Shown here piece after piece: positions 7,616-15,162 of a stretch of 36,427 nt of DNA. The notes below the pieces were generated by a model, which was given only the letters and a program-made list of their open reading frames with translations, had not been told where the DNA came from and made no database searches. The position numbers and the translations under genes are program-made. The DNA is from Minisyncoccota bacterium (GTDB lineage: Bacteria; Patescibacteriota; Minisyncoccia; Phycocordibacterales; PALSA-1337): contig JAQTPC010000002.1 in the NCBI GenBank assembly GCA_028713005.1, forward strand, positions 1 through 36,427. The letters run 5' to 3'. How positions within the stretch are numbered: the stretch's first letter is position 1; each line of letters starts with the position of its first letter.

Positions 7616-8494
7616 ATGCTCACTGCATTCGGTATAGGTCTTTCCTTTGTTGCCATGCTGTCATGGGGCTTTGGTGATTTCATGATACAAAAGTCGACCA
7701 AGCGTCTTGGGGATTGGGAGACACTCTTTTTCATTACTTTATTTGGCACAGTTATTTTGGCTCCATTTGTATGGAGAAAGATCCCTGAATTGTTCACCGG
7801 TTCGCACAGCCATCTTATTATCCTCATCTGTGCTGCATTCGCACTTCTCATCGCAGCTATCCTTGATTTTGAAGGATTTAAAAGAGGTAAAATCTCAGTC
7901 CTTGAGCCGATCATGTCATTTGAGATTTTGGCAGCTTCATTTCTCTCCTTTTTCTTTCTTGGTGATAAAGTGAGCTTTCTTCAGATTGGGCTCATCATAG
8001 TCCTCATCGCCGGATTATGTCTCGTCTCATTTCGAGGAAAATTTATGGCAAAGAGTTTTTTACTCGAAAAGGGTGTCATAGTTTTTCTTCTGGGCTCAAT
8101 ACTGATGGGTGCGACTGATTTTTTCCTTGGATGGGGTTCACGTGTGACTGATCCATTTGTGGCAAATTTTGTTATCAACGTGATCATGATGACAGTGGCA
8201 GGTTTGTTTCTTATATTTAGGCCCAAGAGCCGCACCTCCGTGCGTAACCTCAAAGAAAATAGGGCACTGCTTCTCGTCATGTCGATTGCTGATAATACAG
8301 GCTGGATAGCGTATGCGGTTGCCATGACTCTCGTACCGATCGCTGTCGCTACCGGTCTCTCTGAAAGTTCGATCATCATAGCAGTACTTCTCGGTTTGTT
8401 TGTAAATAAAGAACGTCTCCAGCGACATCAAAAATATGGACTTGGTATAGCGCTCGTTTCTGTTATGGTCTTGGCATTTGTCACTGCGGGGTAG
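7616..8494 (+). CDS. EamA/DMT-family transporter
   Basis: A 292-residue protein made of about ten hydrophobic helices in two similar halves, the EamA duplicated architecture of the drug/metabolite transporter superfamily. Features seen are an N-terminal SWGFGDFMIQK segment with glycine-rich helix starts and the second-repeat LSESSIIIAVLLG stretch near the C-terminus. Such proteins usually export or import small metabolites or amino acids; the substrate cannot be read from sequence. It begins 3 bases after the pyrG stop and is presumably co-transcribed with it. Confidence 0.8.
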   Translation: MLTAFGIGLSFVAMLSWGFGDFMIQKSTKRLGDWETLFFITLFGTVILAPFVWRKIPELFTGSHSHLIILICAAFALLIAAILDFEGFKRGKISVLEPIMSFEILAASFLSFFFLGDKVSFLQIGLIIVLIAGLCLVSFRGKFMAKSFLLEKGVIVFLLGSILMGATDFFLGWGSRVTDPFVANFVINVIMMTVAGLFLIFRPKSRTSVRNLKENRALLLVMSIADNTGWIAYAVAMTLVPIAVATGLSESSIIIAVLLGLFVNKERLQRHQKYGLGIALVSVMVLAFVTAG

Positions 8495-8526
8495 TTGTCA
8501 CCGGCGTCCGCGCTAAATAGATATTA

Positions 8527-8557
8527 TAAAAAAGCCGCCCTCGAATGAGAGCGGCTT
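8527..8557 (-). terminator. Intrinsic terminator of the Nudix-like gene
   Basis: On the minus strand, an outer 7-bp stem AAGCCGC/GCGGCTT with an inner CTC/GAG pairing is followed by TTTTTTAT. It lies 11 bases past the stop of the 8569-9183 gene. Confidence 0.8.
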
Positions 8558-8568
8558 GTGATTTGTGG

Positions 8569-9183
8569 TCAGATTTTGACCCAGCCGAAGTAAGTAGTTT
8601 TGTTTTTTTCGACGCACTTGTAACGTTTGGCGTATAAACGCTTGTCGATCGTGCTGATGAATTTCCGCCGGTGGTAGATGATCTGAAACGGCGGGTAGCT
8701 CGGAAAATCCTGAGGCTCGAGCGTTTCGTAAGAGTCGAGGACCAGATGATAAGTCGAAGGCGTCTCGAATAATTTCTTGGTTTGACCGAGTTCTTCTGCG
8801 AGGCCACGGATAGCTGCTGCATATGCCGTTTCATTGTCTTTGACGGTTTCAGCCAAGCTCCCGTCAAATTTATCACGCTTCTCGACGAAGCCATTCTTGA
8901 ACTTGCGATGAGTTTCGCGGAGTTCGTAGAGTTGGCCGTCAATCTCGATTCTGACGGTGATTACTGCAACGTCCATCTCGAGTATTCGTGACTGCGATTC
9001 GTATTCCCAACGAAGCTCGTTTTCGCTCATTGCGCTGACAAAGTCTTTGAAATGCCGTGTCGCACCTTTGCGTCCCCACGTTTTGTAGGGGATGCCCATT
9101 GTCTGTAGGACCGGCTCGATTTCTGCTCGTATGGCCTCTTTTGTTAGTTGAGCCACAACATCTATTTTTGGTTTCTTCTTCAC
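8569..9183 (-). CDS. Unknown protein with a degenerate Nudix-like motif
   Basis: 204 residues, starting at GTG 9183, which is supported by a Shine-Dalgarno GGAG 5 bases upstream. I do not recognise the family with certainty. Near residues 143-152 it has AAIRGLAEELG, which resembles the Nudix core RE-x2-EE-x-G with the first Glu replaced by Gly, and a DG...E stretch lies before it; the surrounding strands (VAVITVRIEIDG, TYHLVLDSYETL) would fit a Nudix alpha/beta fold. If so, hydrolysis is probably lost. The gene has its own promoter (9225-9253) and a hairpin terminator, like the NAD module genes 3 kb away, and is richer in GC than its neighbours. It may be a ligand-sensing member of the same regulon, which is inference. 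Confidence 0.55.
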   Translation of the reverse strand: MKKKPKIDVVAQLTKEAIRAEIEPVLQTMGIPYKTWGRKGATRHFKDFVSAMSENELRWEYESQSRILEMDVAVITVRIEIDGQLYELRETHRKFKNGFVEKRDKFDGSLAETVKDNETAYAAAIRGLAEELGQTKKLFETPSTYHLVLDSYETLEPQDFPSYPPFQIIYHRRKFISTIDKRLYAKRYKCVEKNKTTYFGWVKI

Positions 9184-9188
9184 TACGA

Positions 9189-9192
9189 CTCC
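9189..9192 (-). promoter_or_regulatory. Shine-Dalgarno site deciding a GTG start
   Basis: GGAG within AAAAGGAG lies 5 bases before GTG 9183 on the minus strand. Most core genes in the window lack such a site. Confidence 0.75.
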
Positions 9193-9224
9193 TTTTGTTA
9201 TTGTTTCGATTGAATTCCTGTTGT

Positions 9225-9253
9225 TTTATATCCTTTTTTGCGGTATTCTGCAA
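9225..9253 (-). promoter_or_regulatory. Promoter of the Nudix-like gene
   Basis: On the minus strand, TTGCAG and TATAAA are separated by 17 bases. The predicted leader is about 35 bases and contains the GGAG site. Confidence 0.6.
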
Positions 9254-9282
9254 GGTACCCAATTGTGAAGGGTATTTGAAAT

Positions 9283-9353
9283 TGCCAGATCGTCTAATGG
9301 TAGGACCGCAGCCTCTGGAGCTGTGTATCTTGGTTCGAATCCAAGTCTGGCAG
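9283..9353 (+). tRNA. tRNA-Gln (CUG)
   Basis: Acceptor TGCCAGA/TCTGGCA with U1-A72 and discriminator G73, as in bacterial tRNA-Gln; anticodon loop CTCTGGA (CTG); canonical TTCGAAT T loop. CCA is not encoded. GatCA at the left end of the window suggests it is charged through Glu-tRNA(Gln) amidation. Confidence 0.95.
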
Positions 9354-9366
9354 CAAATTAGTTTGA

Positions 9367-9372
9367 TATAAT
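9367..9372 (+). promoter_or_regulatory. -10 box of the oxygenase-like gene
   Basis: TATAAT ends 10 bases before the ATG at 9382, so the leader would be only a few bases. Confidence 0.45.
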
Positions 9373-9381
9373 TACTTACGT

Positions 9382-9738
9382 ATGAAAAATTTTAGATGGG
9401 AAAGTGGCAGACAGGATTCTGGGTATTCAAAAATGCTCATAGCAACAGCTAAGTTTCCAATTCCTTGGGATTTCTATATTTTAAAATATCCTGTTGGATC
9501 TGAAATACATGAGCACGTAGATACCGTAACGGATAGAGCCCATTATAGATTGAATATAATTATTAAAAAGCCTAAAAAAGGCGGGAATTTCTTTTCTGAA
9601 AAGACTATTTTTAATAGTTCAAGAATAAAACTATTTCGTCCTGATTTGTATAAACATTCTTTAACTAGAATAGAGAAGGGGACCAGGTATGTTATCTCTA
9701 TTGGGTGGGCGCCACGTTTGTTGAAGTTAATGAATTAA
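9382..9738 (+). CDS. 2-oxoglutarate/Fe(II) oxygenase-like small protein
   Basis: 118 residues. It carries H-V-D near residues 45-47 in EIHEHVD, a distal His in DLYKHSL and an Arg in GTRYVISIGW, in the order and spacing of the HxD...H...R iron and 2-oxoglutarate site of the double-stranded beta-helix oxygenases. It is shorter than typical family members, so it may be a minimal core or a truncated copy. The gene is strikingly AT-rich (14 G+C in bases 9601-9660) and sits directly after tRNA-Gln, a common landing place for incoming DNA. Function and substrate are unknown. Confidence 0.5.
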   Translation: MKNFRWESGRQDSGYSKMLIATAKFPIPWDFYILKYPVGSEIHEHVDTVTDRAHYRLNIIIKKPKKGGNFFSEKTIFNSSRIKLFRPDLYKHSLTRIEKGTRYVISIGWAPRLLKLMN

Positions 9739-9771
9739 ATTATAGAAAAAATATAAGTAAATGGTTCCAAC

Positions 9772-9786
9772 GTCGTATCATACGAC
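9772..9786. repeat. 15-bp palindrome upstream of the IMPase-like gene
   Basis: GTCGTAT-C-ATACGAC is a perfect inverted repeat ending 15 bases before the -35 box at 9802. It is the size of a transcription-factor site; no cognate regulator is evident. Confidence 0.4.
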
Positions 9787-9801
9787 CAGTCAGTATTTAT
9801 T

Positions 9802-9829
9802 TTGATAAATAGATAGTCCGTGTTACTTT
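9802..9829 (+). promoter_or_regulatory. Promoter of the IMPase-like gene (leaderless)
   Basis: TTGATA and TACTTT are separated by 16 bases, with an extended TGT before the -10. The ATG starts 7 bases after the -10. Confidence 0.6.
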
Positions 9830-9835
9830 TAATAT

Positions 9836-10603
9836 ATGCAAACACCTGAAACATTTATTCAAGAGACGGCAAAACAAGCCGGAAAAATTACTCTGCAATT
9901 TTTTAAAAAAGCTGAAGTTCAGTATACAAAAAAAGATGCGCTTGATGTGGTGACGCAGGCGGATCTTGCTTCAAATAAATACATTACTGAATGTATAAAA
10001 AGTGAATTCCCAAATGATGGGATTATTTCAGAAGAAACTGGTGAGTCAAATATAGAGGCAGAGTATGTTTGGATAATTGACCCTCTCGATGGAACGTTGA
10101 ACTTTTCTAAAGGCATTCCTGCTTACACGGTTCTAATCGCAAGGGCAAAAGCTGGAGTCATTGAACTGGGTGTAATATACGACCCGATACATGACGAACT
10201 TTGTTTTGCAAAAAGAGGTGAGGGTGCGTATTTGAATGGAAATAAAGTCACTTGTTCGCAAATGAAATCTCTCGATGATACTGTCGGATGTGCGAGCGGC
10301 AATCTGCGTTTGAAAGATATGAGTAGGATTGAAAAGATGATTAATGCGAGCTCAACAGGCAAAGTAGCCAGTACTAGTTTTTACGGTATTGGAACCAACG
10401 CTCTTTACGTTATTACAGGGAGAAGGGATTGGTATCTGGTCACTGGAGGAGCGTTATGGGATCATGCTGCACCATCACTCATTCTTGAAGAATCAGGATG
10501 TACGATAACAACTGTTGATGGAAAACCTTGGACATTTGCTGATAAGACGATGCTCGCAGCTAATCCTGAGTTGCATAGTTTTATTTCTGAAGCTATAAAT
10601 TAA
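9836..10603 (+). CDS. Inositol-monophosphatase family phosphatase (SuhB/CysQ-like)
   Basis: 255 residues of the metal-dependent, Li+-sensitive phosphatase superfamily. Motifs: the metal-binding Glu-Glu pair in ISEETGE (about 65-70), motif A WIIDPLDGTLNF (about 81-92) and motif B GALWDHAAPSLILEESG (about 203-219). Substrates in the family include inositol phosphates, fructose-1,6-bisphosphate, 3'-phosphoadenosine 5'-phosphate and NADP(H), and I cannot choose between them. An NADP phosphatase role would fit the nearby NAD genes but is only a possibility. It has a clean leaderless promoter. Confidence 0.88.
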   Translation: MQTPETFIQETAKQAGKITLQFFKKAEVQYTKKDALDVVTQADLASNKYITECIKSEFPNDGIISEETGESNIEAEYVWIIDPLDGTLNFSKGIPAYTVLIARAKAGVIELGVIYDPIHDELCFAKRGEGAYLNGNKVTCSQMKSLDDTVGCASGNLRLKDMSRIEKMINASSTGKVASTSFYGIGTNALYVITGRRDWYLVTGGALWDHAAPSLILEESGCTITTVDGKPWTFADKTMLAANPELHSFISEAIN

Positions 10604-10610
10604 TTTACTA

Positions 10611-10616
10611 TAAAAT
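10611..10616 (+). promoter_or_regulatory. -10 box giving a leaderless VOC gene
   Basis: TAAAAT within an AT-rich tract ends 7 bases before the ATG at 10623; TATAAA at 10609-10614 overlaps it. No good -35 is seen. Confidence 0.4.
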
Positions 10617-10622
10617 AACCAC

Positions 10623-11105
10623 ATGAACACAATACCTAAAAATACAATCTGTCTCTGGTTCGATAAAGATGCAGAAAGTGCAGCAAATTTTTATGCTGCC
10701 ACTTTTCCTGACAGCAAAGTAGTCAACGTTTTTCGTGCACCAAGTGATTATCCAAGTGGCAAGAAGGGTGATGTGCTTACCGTAGAATTTACTGTGTGCG
10801 GGATTCCTTGCATGGGTCTCAACGGCGGTTCATATTTTAAACAAAGCGAAGCATTTTCTTTTCAAATTGCTACAGATAACCAAGAAGAAACAGATTGTTA
10901 TTGGAATACAATTGTTGGAAATGGAGGACAGGAAAGTGAATGTGGCTGGTGTAAAGACAAGTGGGGAGTATCATGGCAGATCACGCCACGTACATTGACC
11001 GAGGCGCTCACTAATGGTGGCGATGAGGCAAAACGTGCATTTGATGCAATGATGACTATGAAAAAGATCGATGTTGCTGCTATCGATGCTGCACGACGGG
11101 GCTAA
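10623..11105 (+). CDS. VOC-superfamily protein, PhnB/YxeE-type
   Basis: 160 residues, a full-length match in layout to the PhnB-like glyoxalase-fold family (Pfam often names it 3-demethylubiquinone-9 3-methyltransferase). Typical stretches are the N-terminal ICLWFDKDAESAANFYAATFP, the middle GIPCMGLNGG and the C-terminal KDKWGVSWQITP. Members are small metal-site or binding proteins of unclear function, and a true methyltransferase activity should not be assumed. It starts 20 bases after the IMPase-like gene. Confidence 0.85.
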   Translation: MNTIPKNTICLWFDKDAESAANFYAATFPDSKVVNVFRAPSDYPSGKKGDVLTVEFTVCGIPCMGLNGGSYFKQSEAFSFQIATDNQEETDCYWNTIVGNGGQESECGWCKDKWGVSWQITPRTLTEALTNGGDEAKRAFDAMMTMKKIDVAAIDAARRG

Positions 11106-11109
11106 AAAT

Positions 11110-11370
11110 ATGCATCTAACCTCAAAAAAAGTCTCACCTATTATCTTGGCTGTGACATCCCTTGTATTCTCAAGGGCGACATTCTCACTTATCAATGATC
11201 CTGAAGGCCCAAATCTTCTTATTGTCACCGCGCTTGCTGCGGTCATATATACCATATCTTGGATAGCATATTCTCGTCTCACATCTCTCGCTGGTCTTAA
11301 GAAGCTTTTGATAGCAATTTCGATTCAACTAATTACAGCGCTTATTGCTCTCGCCGGCCTTTCCTATTAA
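11110..11370 (+). CDS. Small membrane protein
   Basis: 86 residues with two or three hydrophobic helices (about 7-24, 33-52 and 62-84), and no motif I recognise. The ATG at 11110 is chosen because it lies 4 bases after the VOC stop and gives a normal membrane-protein N-terminus; the ORF track start at 11071 lies inside the VOC gene. Probably translated from the same message as the VOC gene. Confidence 0.55.
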   Translation: MHLTSKKVSPIILAVTSLVFSRATFSLINDPEGPNLLIVTALAAVIYTISWIAYSRLTSLAGLKKLLIAISIQLITALIALAGLSY

Positions 11371-11373
11371 TAT
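11368..11373 (+). promoter_or_regulatory. -10 box giving a leaderless adenylyltransferase gene
   Basis: TAATAT ends 8 bases before the ATG at 11381, overlapping the upstream stop codon. Confidence 0.45.
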
Positions 11374-11380
11374 AAATAGT

Positions 11381-11902
11381 ATGAAAAAAACAGCTATATA
11401 TGTCGGCAGATTCAACCCATTCCATAATGGCCATCATGCCGTAGTGAGCAAGATGCTTGATTTACACGGCAAAGAAAATTGTTTGATGATCATTGGAAGT
11501 TCAAACGCCCCTTTCTCGCTCCGTCATTTCTTTTCATATAATGAGCGCAAGCAGTTCATACAAAAAGTATTTCCTGATATTAAGCTTGTCGGTCTACCTG
11601 ATTATCATAATGACAAAGAATGGTTGGCAGCATTGGATGACATACTGAAAGTCGGGGGGATCAATCCTACTGAAGTGACGTTTTTTGGTGGATGCCAAGA
11701 AGACATACGTTTCTTTTTAGAAGACGGTAGAGACTGTACGATACTTAACCGTTTTGATGGTACTTCATTGAAGACTTCTGCCACCGAGGTGCGTGATGCA
11801 TTGATAGCAGGTCGTCCACTCGATCACCTTGTCCACGAATCTATCTTGTCTGATATGAAGAAATTGTTCGCTGAAAAGTGGGAGAAATTTAAAAAGATAT
11901 AG
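11381..11902 (+). CDS. nadM: Nicotinamide/nicotinate mononucleotide adenylyltransferase, NadM-like
   Basis: Transfers AMP from ATP to NMN or NaMN, giving NAD+ or NaAD. The 173 residues contain the nucleotidyltransferase T/HxGH motif in GRFNPFHNGHH (about 9-19), the FSYNERKQFI helix and the SATEVRDAL segment equivalent to ISxTxxR. Size and motif spacing fit the archaeal-type NadM family better than NadD. Unlike the next genes it is leaderless and has the base composition of the core genome. It supplies the one step of the NAD salvage route not encoded inside the neighbouring module. The substrate preference (NMN or NaMN) is not visible. Confidence 0.82.
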   Translation: MKKTAIYVGRFNPFHNGHHAVVSKMLDLHGKENCLMIIGSSNAPFSLRHFFSYNERKQFIQKVFPDIKLVGLPDYHNDKEWLAALDDILKVGGINPTEVTFFGGCQEDIRFFLEDGRDCTILNRFDGTSLKTSATEVRDALIAGRPLDHLVHESILSDMKKLFAEKWEKFKKI

Positions 11903-11916
11903 CGCAGTGGGCGATA

Positions 11917-11945
11917 TTGACTATTATGGATAAATGTGATACTTT
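11917..11945 (+). promoter_or_regulatory. Promoter of the Nudix gene, overlapped by a palindrome
   Basis: TTGACT and TACTTT are separated by 17 bases with an extended TGA. The inverted repeat CTTTCTT-CATT-AAGAAAG (11942-11959) covers the -10 and the expected start point, a natural place for a repressor. Its right arm contains the beginning of the AAAGGA ribosome site. Confidence 0.6.
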
Positions 11946-11972
11946 CTTCATTAAGAAAGGATCTTTACATAT

Positions 11973-12722
11973 ATGCAAGTACATACTGTTGGAACACGAC
12001 AATTCTGGGCTACAGGCTTGGAGGTTGCTGAACGCACAAAATTCCTTAACTGCTCCTTGTTTGTGAATTGGGTCAATTGCTTGGATTCTCGCATCAGGCT
12101 CGAACGAGTCAAAATCGTCTCGGTTGATTATAAGCCAAATGGCGATGCGATCTTTGCCAAGCTGTCAGTCACGGCATTCGATGACAACCGTATAGGCAAG
12201 CAGATCATCCCTGATGTCATCTTCCTCCGCGGCAACTCAGTGGCCATATTTCCCATACTTATTTCGAAAGAGACAGGGCAGAAATATGTGGTATTCACTG
12301 AACAAGTCAGGTTACCATTCGGCGGCCAGTTGGTCGAGATACCTGCTGGAATGATGGATCAAGAAAAAAACTTCATCGGCGTTGCAGCCAAAGAGTTCAA
12401 AGAAGAGATTGGCATCGCCATCACTGCAGAAGATTTGACGGCACTCACAGCGAACAGGCCATTTCATCAGCCACCACTGATGTTTCCGCGAGGCATTGCT
12501 GTTTCGCCTGGCGTGTGCGATGAGATGATGCAGTTCTATCTCTTTCGCAAAACTTTGCCACAGGCGGATATCGAAGTGCTCCAAGGTGCTCTGACAGGCA
12601 ATCAGAATGAAGGTGAAAGCATCTGTCTCAAGATCGTTCCGTGGGAAGACGTGCCATCGGCAACATGTGATGGTAAATTCTTTACTGCCTACGCACTCAT
12701 GCACTTGCAGGGATTGATTTGA
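11973..12722 (+). CDS. Nudix hydrolase, ADP-sugar/ADP-ribose pyrophosphatase type
   Basis: 249 residues. The Nudix box lies near 127-149: PAGMMDQEKNFIGVAAK then EFKEEIG, with the catalytic EE pair intact and Arg replaced by Lys. The EIPAGMMD context and the later GVCDEMM segment resemble the plant-type ADP-sugar diphosphatase group. The expected reaction is ADP-ribose (or ADP-glucose) to AMP plus a sugar phosphate. The N-terminal ~60 residues form a separate beta-rich part. It has a strong promoter, an AAAGGA site 11 bases before the ATG and its own terminator, like the other module genes. In context it would return ADP-ribose to ribose-5-phosphate for PRPP synthesis, which is inference. Confidence 0.8.
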   Translation: MQVHTVGTRQFWATGLEVAERTKFLNCSLFVNWVNCLDSRIRLERVKIVSVDYKPNGDAIFAKLSVTAFDDNRIGKQIIPDVIFLRGNSVAIFPILISKETGQKYVVFTEQVRLPFGGQLVEIPAGMMDQEKNFIGVAAKEFKEEIGIAITAEDLTALTANRPFHQPPLMFPRGIAVSPGVCDEMMQFYLFRKTLPQADIEVLQGALTGNQNEGESICLKIVPWEDVPSATCDGKFFTAYALMHLQGLI

Positions 12723-12746
12723 ACGCAACTATTCTGTTTCAATCAA

Positions 12747-12781
12747 AAGGCTCTCCACCCCGGAGAGCCTTTTTTATTTTT
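12747..12781 (+). terminator. Intrinsic terminator of the Nudix gene
   Basis: Perfect 10-bp stem AAGGCTCTCC/GGAGAGCCTT with a 5-base loop, then TTTTTTATTTTT. Confidence 0.9.
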
Positions 12782-12796
12782 CTATAAGTACAAATA

Positions 12797-12828
12797 TATA
12801 AAAAGCCATCGTATCGCTACGATGGCTT
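12797..12828 (-). terminator. Intrinsic terminator of prs
   Basis: Minus-strand 11-bp stem AAGCCATCGTA/TACGATGGCTT with loop GCGA, followed by TTTTTATATATTT. Confidence 0.88.
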
Positions 12829-12841
12829 GAGTCAGATGATT

Positions 12842-13738
12842 TTATTGTGCACTAAGCGTTCTGATGATCAGTGCCCAGAGCATCTTGTCCAGTTGGACGT
12901 TCGCTTCGGGGCGATTGATGCTGTTCGTCAGGTAAAGACCATCATACAGAGCTTTGATGCGTTCGATGCCTGCAGGGTTACAGCCGTGGGTTATCAAGGC
13001 AAAGACCTTTTTCGCACCATTCCTCTTTGCTTCTTGGTAAAAGCGTTCGAGGGTGGTTCCTGTGGCGAGGATGTCATCCACGACACCGATGGTCTGACCG
13101 TTCATCGAGGCTGAGAGACTGTTTCCTATGTCCACGGTGACATTGTAAGAATTGAGTCGTTGCTTTGTGGCGCCCTTGATATGAGTCCGGCGAGTTGAGC
13201 CTGCGTCTGGGGCCATGAATATGATTCCTGGATGTTCGGCGGCGGCAGTGTCCTTGAGGTGTCCCACTGCACTGACATTAGTGATCGGTAGTTTTTTGGT
13301 CCACCGTTCGTGAGCGAAGTGGGCATCGATTGTAGTGACACGACTGACTCCATATCGCCCAGTGAGCGTATTGATCAAGGTTTGAGCGGCGTTCAATTCG
13401 CCCTCGTAATATGCCTTGTCTTGCCGCGCATAAGGGATGCAGGTAAAGACGACATTGATCTGCGCCCTTGGGTTGTATTGCTCGATGATGTCAAGCAACA
13501 TATAGAGCTCAATCAGCCCGCCGTTCGGGTCTGGGTAGCCGGAATGAACGACAATGATTTTTTCTGCATGCTTGAGTCCTGGAACGCGCAGGTAAACTTC
13601 TCCATCAGGGAAGCGGTAAGCACCCTCTTTGTTTCCCGTAGGGATGACGATATTACCGCTCATAATGTTGGCTTGGGCATGTTCAGCAAATAAATGCCGA
13701 ACAGTCGTCGTAGGTATGACCACGTGCAGTTTTTTCAT
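12842..13738 (-). CDS. prs: Ribose-phosphate pyrophosphokinase (PRPP synthetase)
   Basis: Makes PRPP from ribose-5-phosphate and ATP. Motifs in the 298 residues: RFPDGE (42-47), PYARQDK (102-108), DAHFAHER near 138-145 and the PRPP-binding loop VVDDILATGTT (219-229). The second half is more divergent than in housekeeping Prs, and the length is slightly short. It lies downstream of pncB on the same strand with its own promoter and terminator, so PRPP supply is placed beside the enzyme that uses it for NaMN. A phage-type ADP-ribose pyrophosphorylating homologue was considered, but the canonical motifs and the neighbours favour a true Prs. Confidence 0.88.
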   Translation of the reverse strand: MKKLHVVIPTTTVRHLFAEHAQANIMSGNIVIPTGNKEGAYRFPDGEVYLRVPGLKHAEKIIVVHSGYPDPNGGLIELYMLLDIIEQYNPRAQINVVFTCIPYARQDKAYYEGELNAAQTLINTLTGRYGVSRVTTIDAHFAHERWTKKLPITNVSAVGHLKDTAAAEHPGIIFMAPDAGSTRRTHIKGATKQRLNSYNVTVDIGNSLSASMNGQTIGVVDDILATGTTLERFYQEAKRNGAKKVFALITHGCNPAGIERIKALYDGLYLTNSINRPEANVQLDKMLWALIIRTLSAQ

Positions 13739-13786
13739 AAGTTGTAAACGAGCAATGTTCTGTTGTTGTGTTTTGAAACTGAAATT

Positions 13787-13815
13787 AAACTACTACGAAA
13801 TATCTATTTTGTCAA
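13787..13815 (-). promoter_or_regulatory. Promoter of prs
   Basis: Minus-strand TTGACA and TAGTTT are separated by 17 bases. The -35 overlaps the end of the T-rich tail of the pncB terminator. Confidence 0.65.
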
Positions 13816-13846
13816 ATAAAAAAGGCGGATGCTTGTGCATCCGCCT
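13814..13846 (-). terminator. Intrinsic terminator of pncB
   Basis: Minus-strand 10-bp stem AGGCGGATGC/GCATCCGCCT with loop ACAA, followed by TTTTTTATTT, which merges with the prs -35 box. Confidence 0.9.
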
Positions 13847-13861
13847 GTGAGGTTTGAACAA

Positions 13862-15133
13862 TCAATATTTGCAAGCAGTCTCGGTGTGCTCGCCGTAGCC
13901 GAAGACGCGCATGTAGCGTTTGACCGCTTCAGGGTCACCCATGGCTTTTGCCGGGTTATTCGACAGCTTCACGAGGCCGATGCCATTCGCTGAAGTCGCC
14001 TTGACCACGAGCGATAGCGGCTTGAGGCCGAGGTCGTTCGTCAGGTTAGTGCCCCAACCGAAGCTGACTTGCAATCTGCCGCGGAAGTGCTTTTCGATTG
14101 CGAGCATCGGATCGAGCTCCATACCATCGCTTGGCACCATCAGTTTTTCGCTGTGGTTTATACTGCGTTCTTGGTAGGCTTTGATCCATTGTTCGCCTTC
14201 AGCAATAGGGTTACCTGAGTCCTGACGGAACCCCTTCCATTTCTTGAAGAAGTCCTCGCGAGCGAGCCGAATGAATGCATCAGTGCCGAACGTGTCGGGC
14301 AAACTGATCGCGAGTGGTTCACCATATTGCTGCCACCACTGATCAAGCGTTTTGTTCTGCGATTCGCGGAGTTCTTCGTCGGTGCTCTGCGAGAGTCCTG
14401 CGATGACCATCTGCAGCTCATGAGCGTTGGTGCCCATGGGCAGCAGACCGTATTTCATGGCAAGGGACATGTTTGATGTCCCACGGAATTGCGTGGACGG
14501 AAGCTCTTCTGCGAGCATGCCAACGACGTAATCCTGCCAATCTCGGCTGAACCGTCGGCGTGTGCCGAATTCGCTGAACGTGACCTGGGGATTTTTCTTG
14601 AGGATCTGGATCTTCTCCCAAAGACGTTTTTTGCCTTCGGCATAGATGACGTCCTTGTCGAACGCTGTGCTCGTTTTCAGAAGCTCGCGATAGTAGAGCT
14701 CGCCCAAGATCTCGAGCGCATGGATTTCCCAAGGAGACGATTCAGCCCAGTTACCAGAGAAACTGAGAATGATGTATTCGCCACGGTATTCCAGCTGGTA
14801 GGGGGGAGCCTGATAGGTCTTCAGGAATTCAAGATACGGTTCCTTGAACATCCGGTCCGAATACTCATTCGTCCCGCGGAGGTAATGCAGTTCGCTGTTA
14901 GTGAAGCGAAGCGTTCGCACATGATCCAATTCTTCCCGCAATCGGGCTTCAGGAATGATATGCCCCAGCTTGACCGCGATTGTCCGGTTTTTGAAGCCGA
15001 ACGTCACCTGAACATTCTTGTAATGGAAGTAGATGAACTGTCCCATCGTGAACTTGTAGAAGTCTGTGTCGCCGAGGGCTTGGACAATAGGCTCGTCGGG
15101 CCAGTGAGGTCTGAGGCGTATGTAAGGCGCCAT
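13862..15133 (-). CDS. pncB: Nicotinate phosphoribosyltransferase
   Basis: Joins nicotinate to PRPP to give NaMN, the entry step of the Preiss-Handler route. The 423 residues match the short (about 400-residue) PncB class: GDTDFYKFTMGQ near the N-terminus, EFGTRRRFSR (188-197), RGTSN (217-221), MGTNAHE with the catalytic His238, RQDSGNP (about 303-309) and the C-terminal VSFGWGTNLTND. These are PncB rather than NAMPT features. It has an AAAGGA ribosome site 6 bases before the ATG and a nested palindrome in the leader. nadE lies upstream and prs downstream on the same strand, each with separate signals. Confidence 0.94.
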   Translation of the reverse strand: MAPYIRLRPHWPDEPIVQALGDTDFYKFTMGQFIYFHYKNVQVTFGFKNRTIAVKLGHIIPEARLREELDHVRTLRFTNSELHYLRGTNEYSDRMFKEPYLEFLKTYQAPPYQLEYRGEYIILSFSGNWAESSPWEIHALEILGELYYRELLKTSTAFDKDVIYAEGKKRLWEKIQILKKNPQVTFSEFGTRRRFSRDWQDYVVGMLAEELPSTQFRGTSNMSLAMKYGLLPMGTNAHELQMVIAGLSQSTDEELRESQNKTLDQWWQQYGEPLAISLPDTFGTDAFIRLAREDFFKKWKGFRQDSGNPIAEGEQWIKAYQERSINHSEKLMVPSDGMELDPMLAIEKHFRGRLQVSFGWGTNLTNDLGLKPLSLVVKATSANGIGLVKLSNNPAKAMGDPEAVKRYMRVFGYGEHTETACKY

Positions 15134-15162
15134 AGTGTTCCTTTTTGTTGTGTTTGTATTGG

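Noticed and set aside
12842-15133. prs + phosphoribosyltransferase pair as a phage-type NAD+ reconstitution pathway (ADP-ribose pyrophosphate synthetase plus nicotinamide transferase).
   Set aside because: The transferase has clear PncB motifs (FGTRRRFSR, MGTNAHE), Prs keeps FPDGE and PYARQDK, and nadE, nadM-like and nicotinamidase-like genes complete the ordinary Preiss-Handler route.
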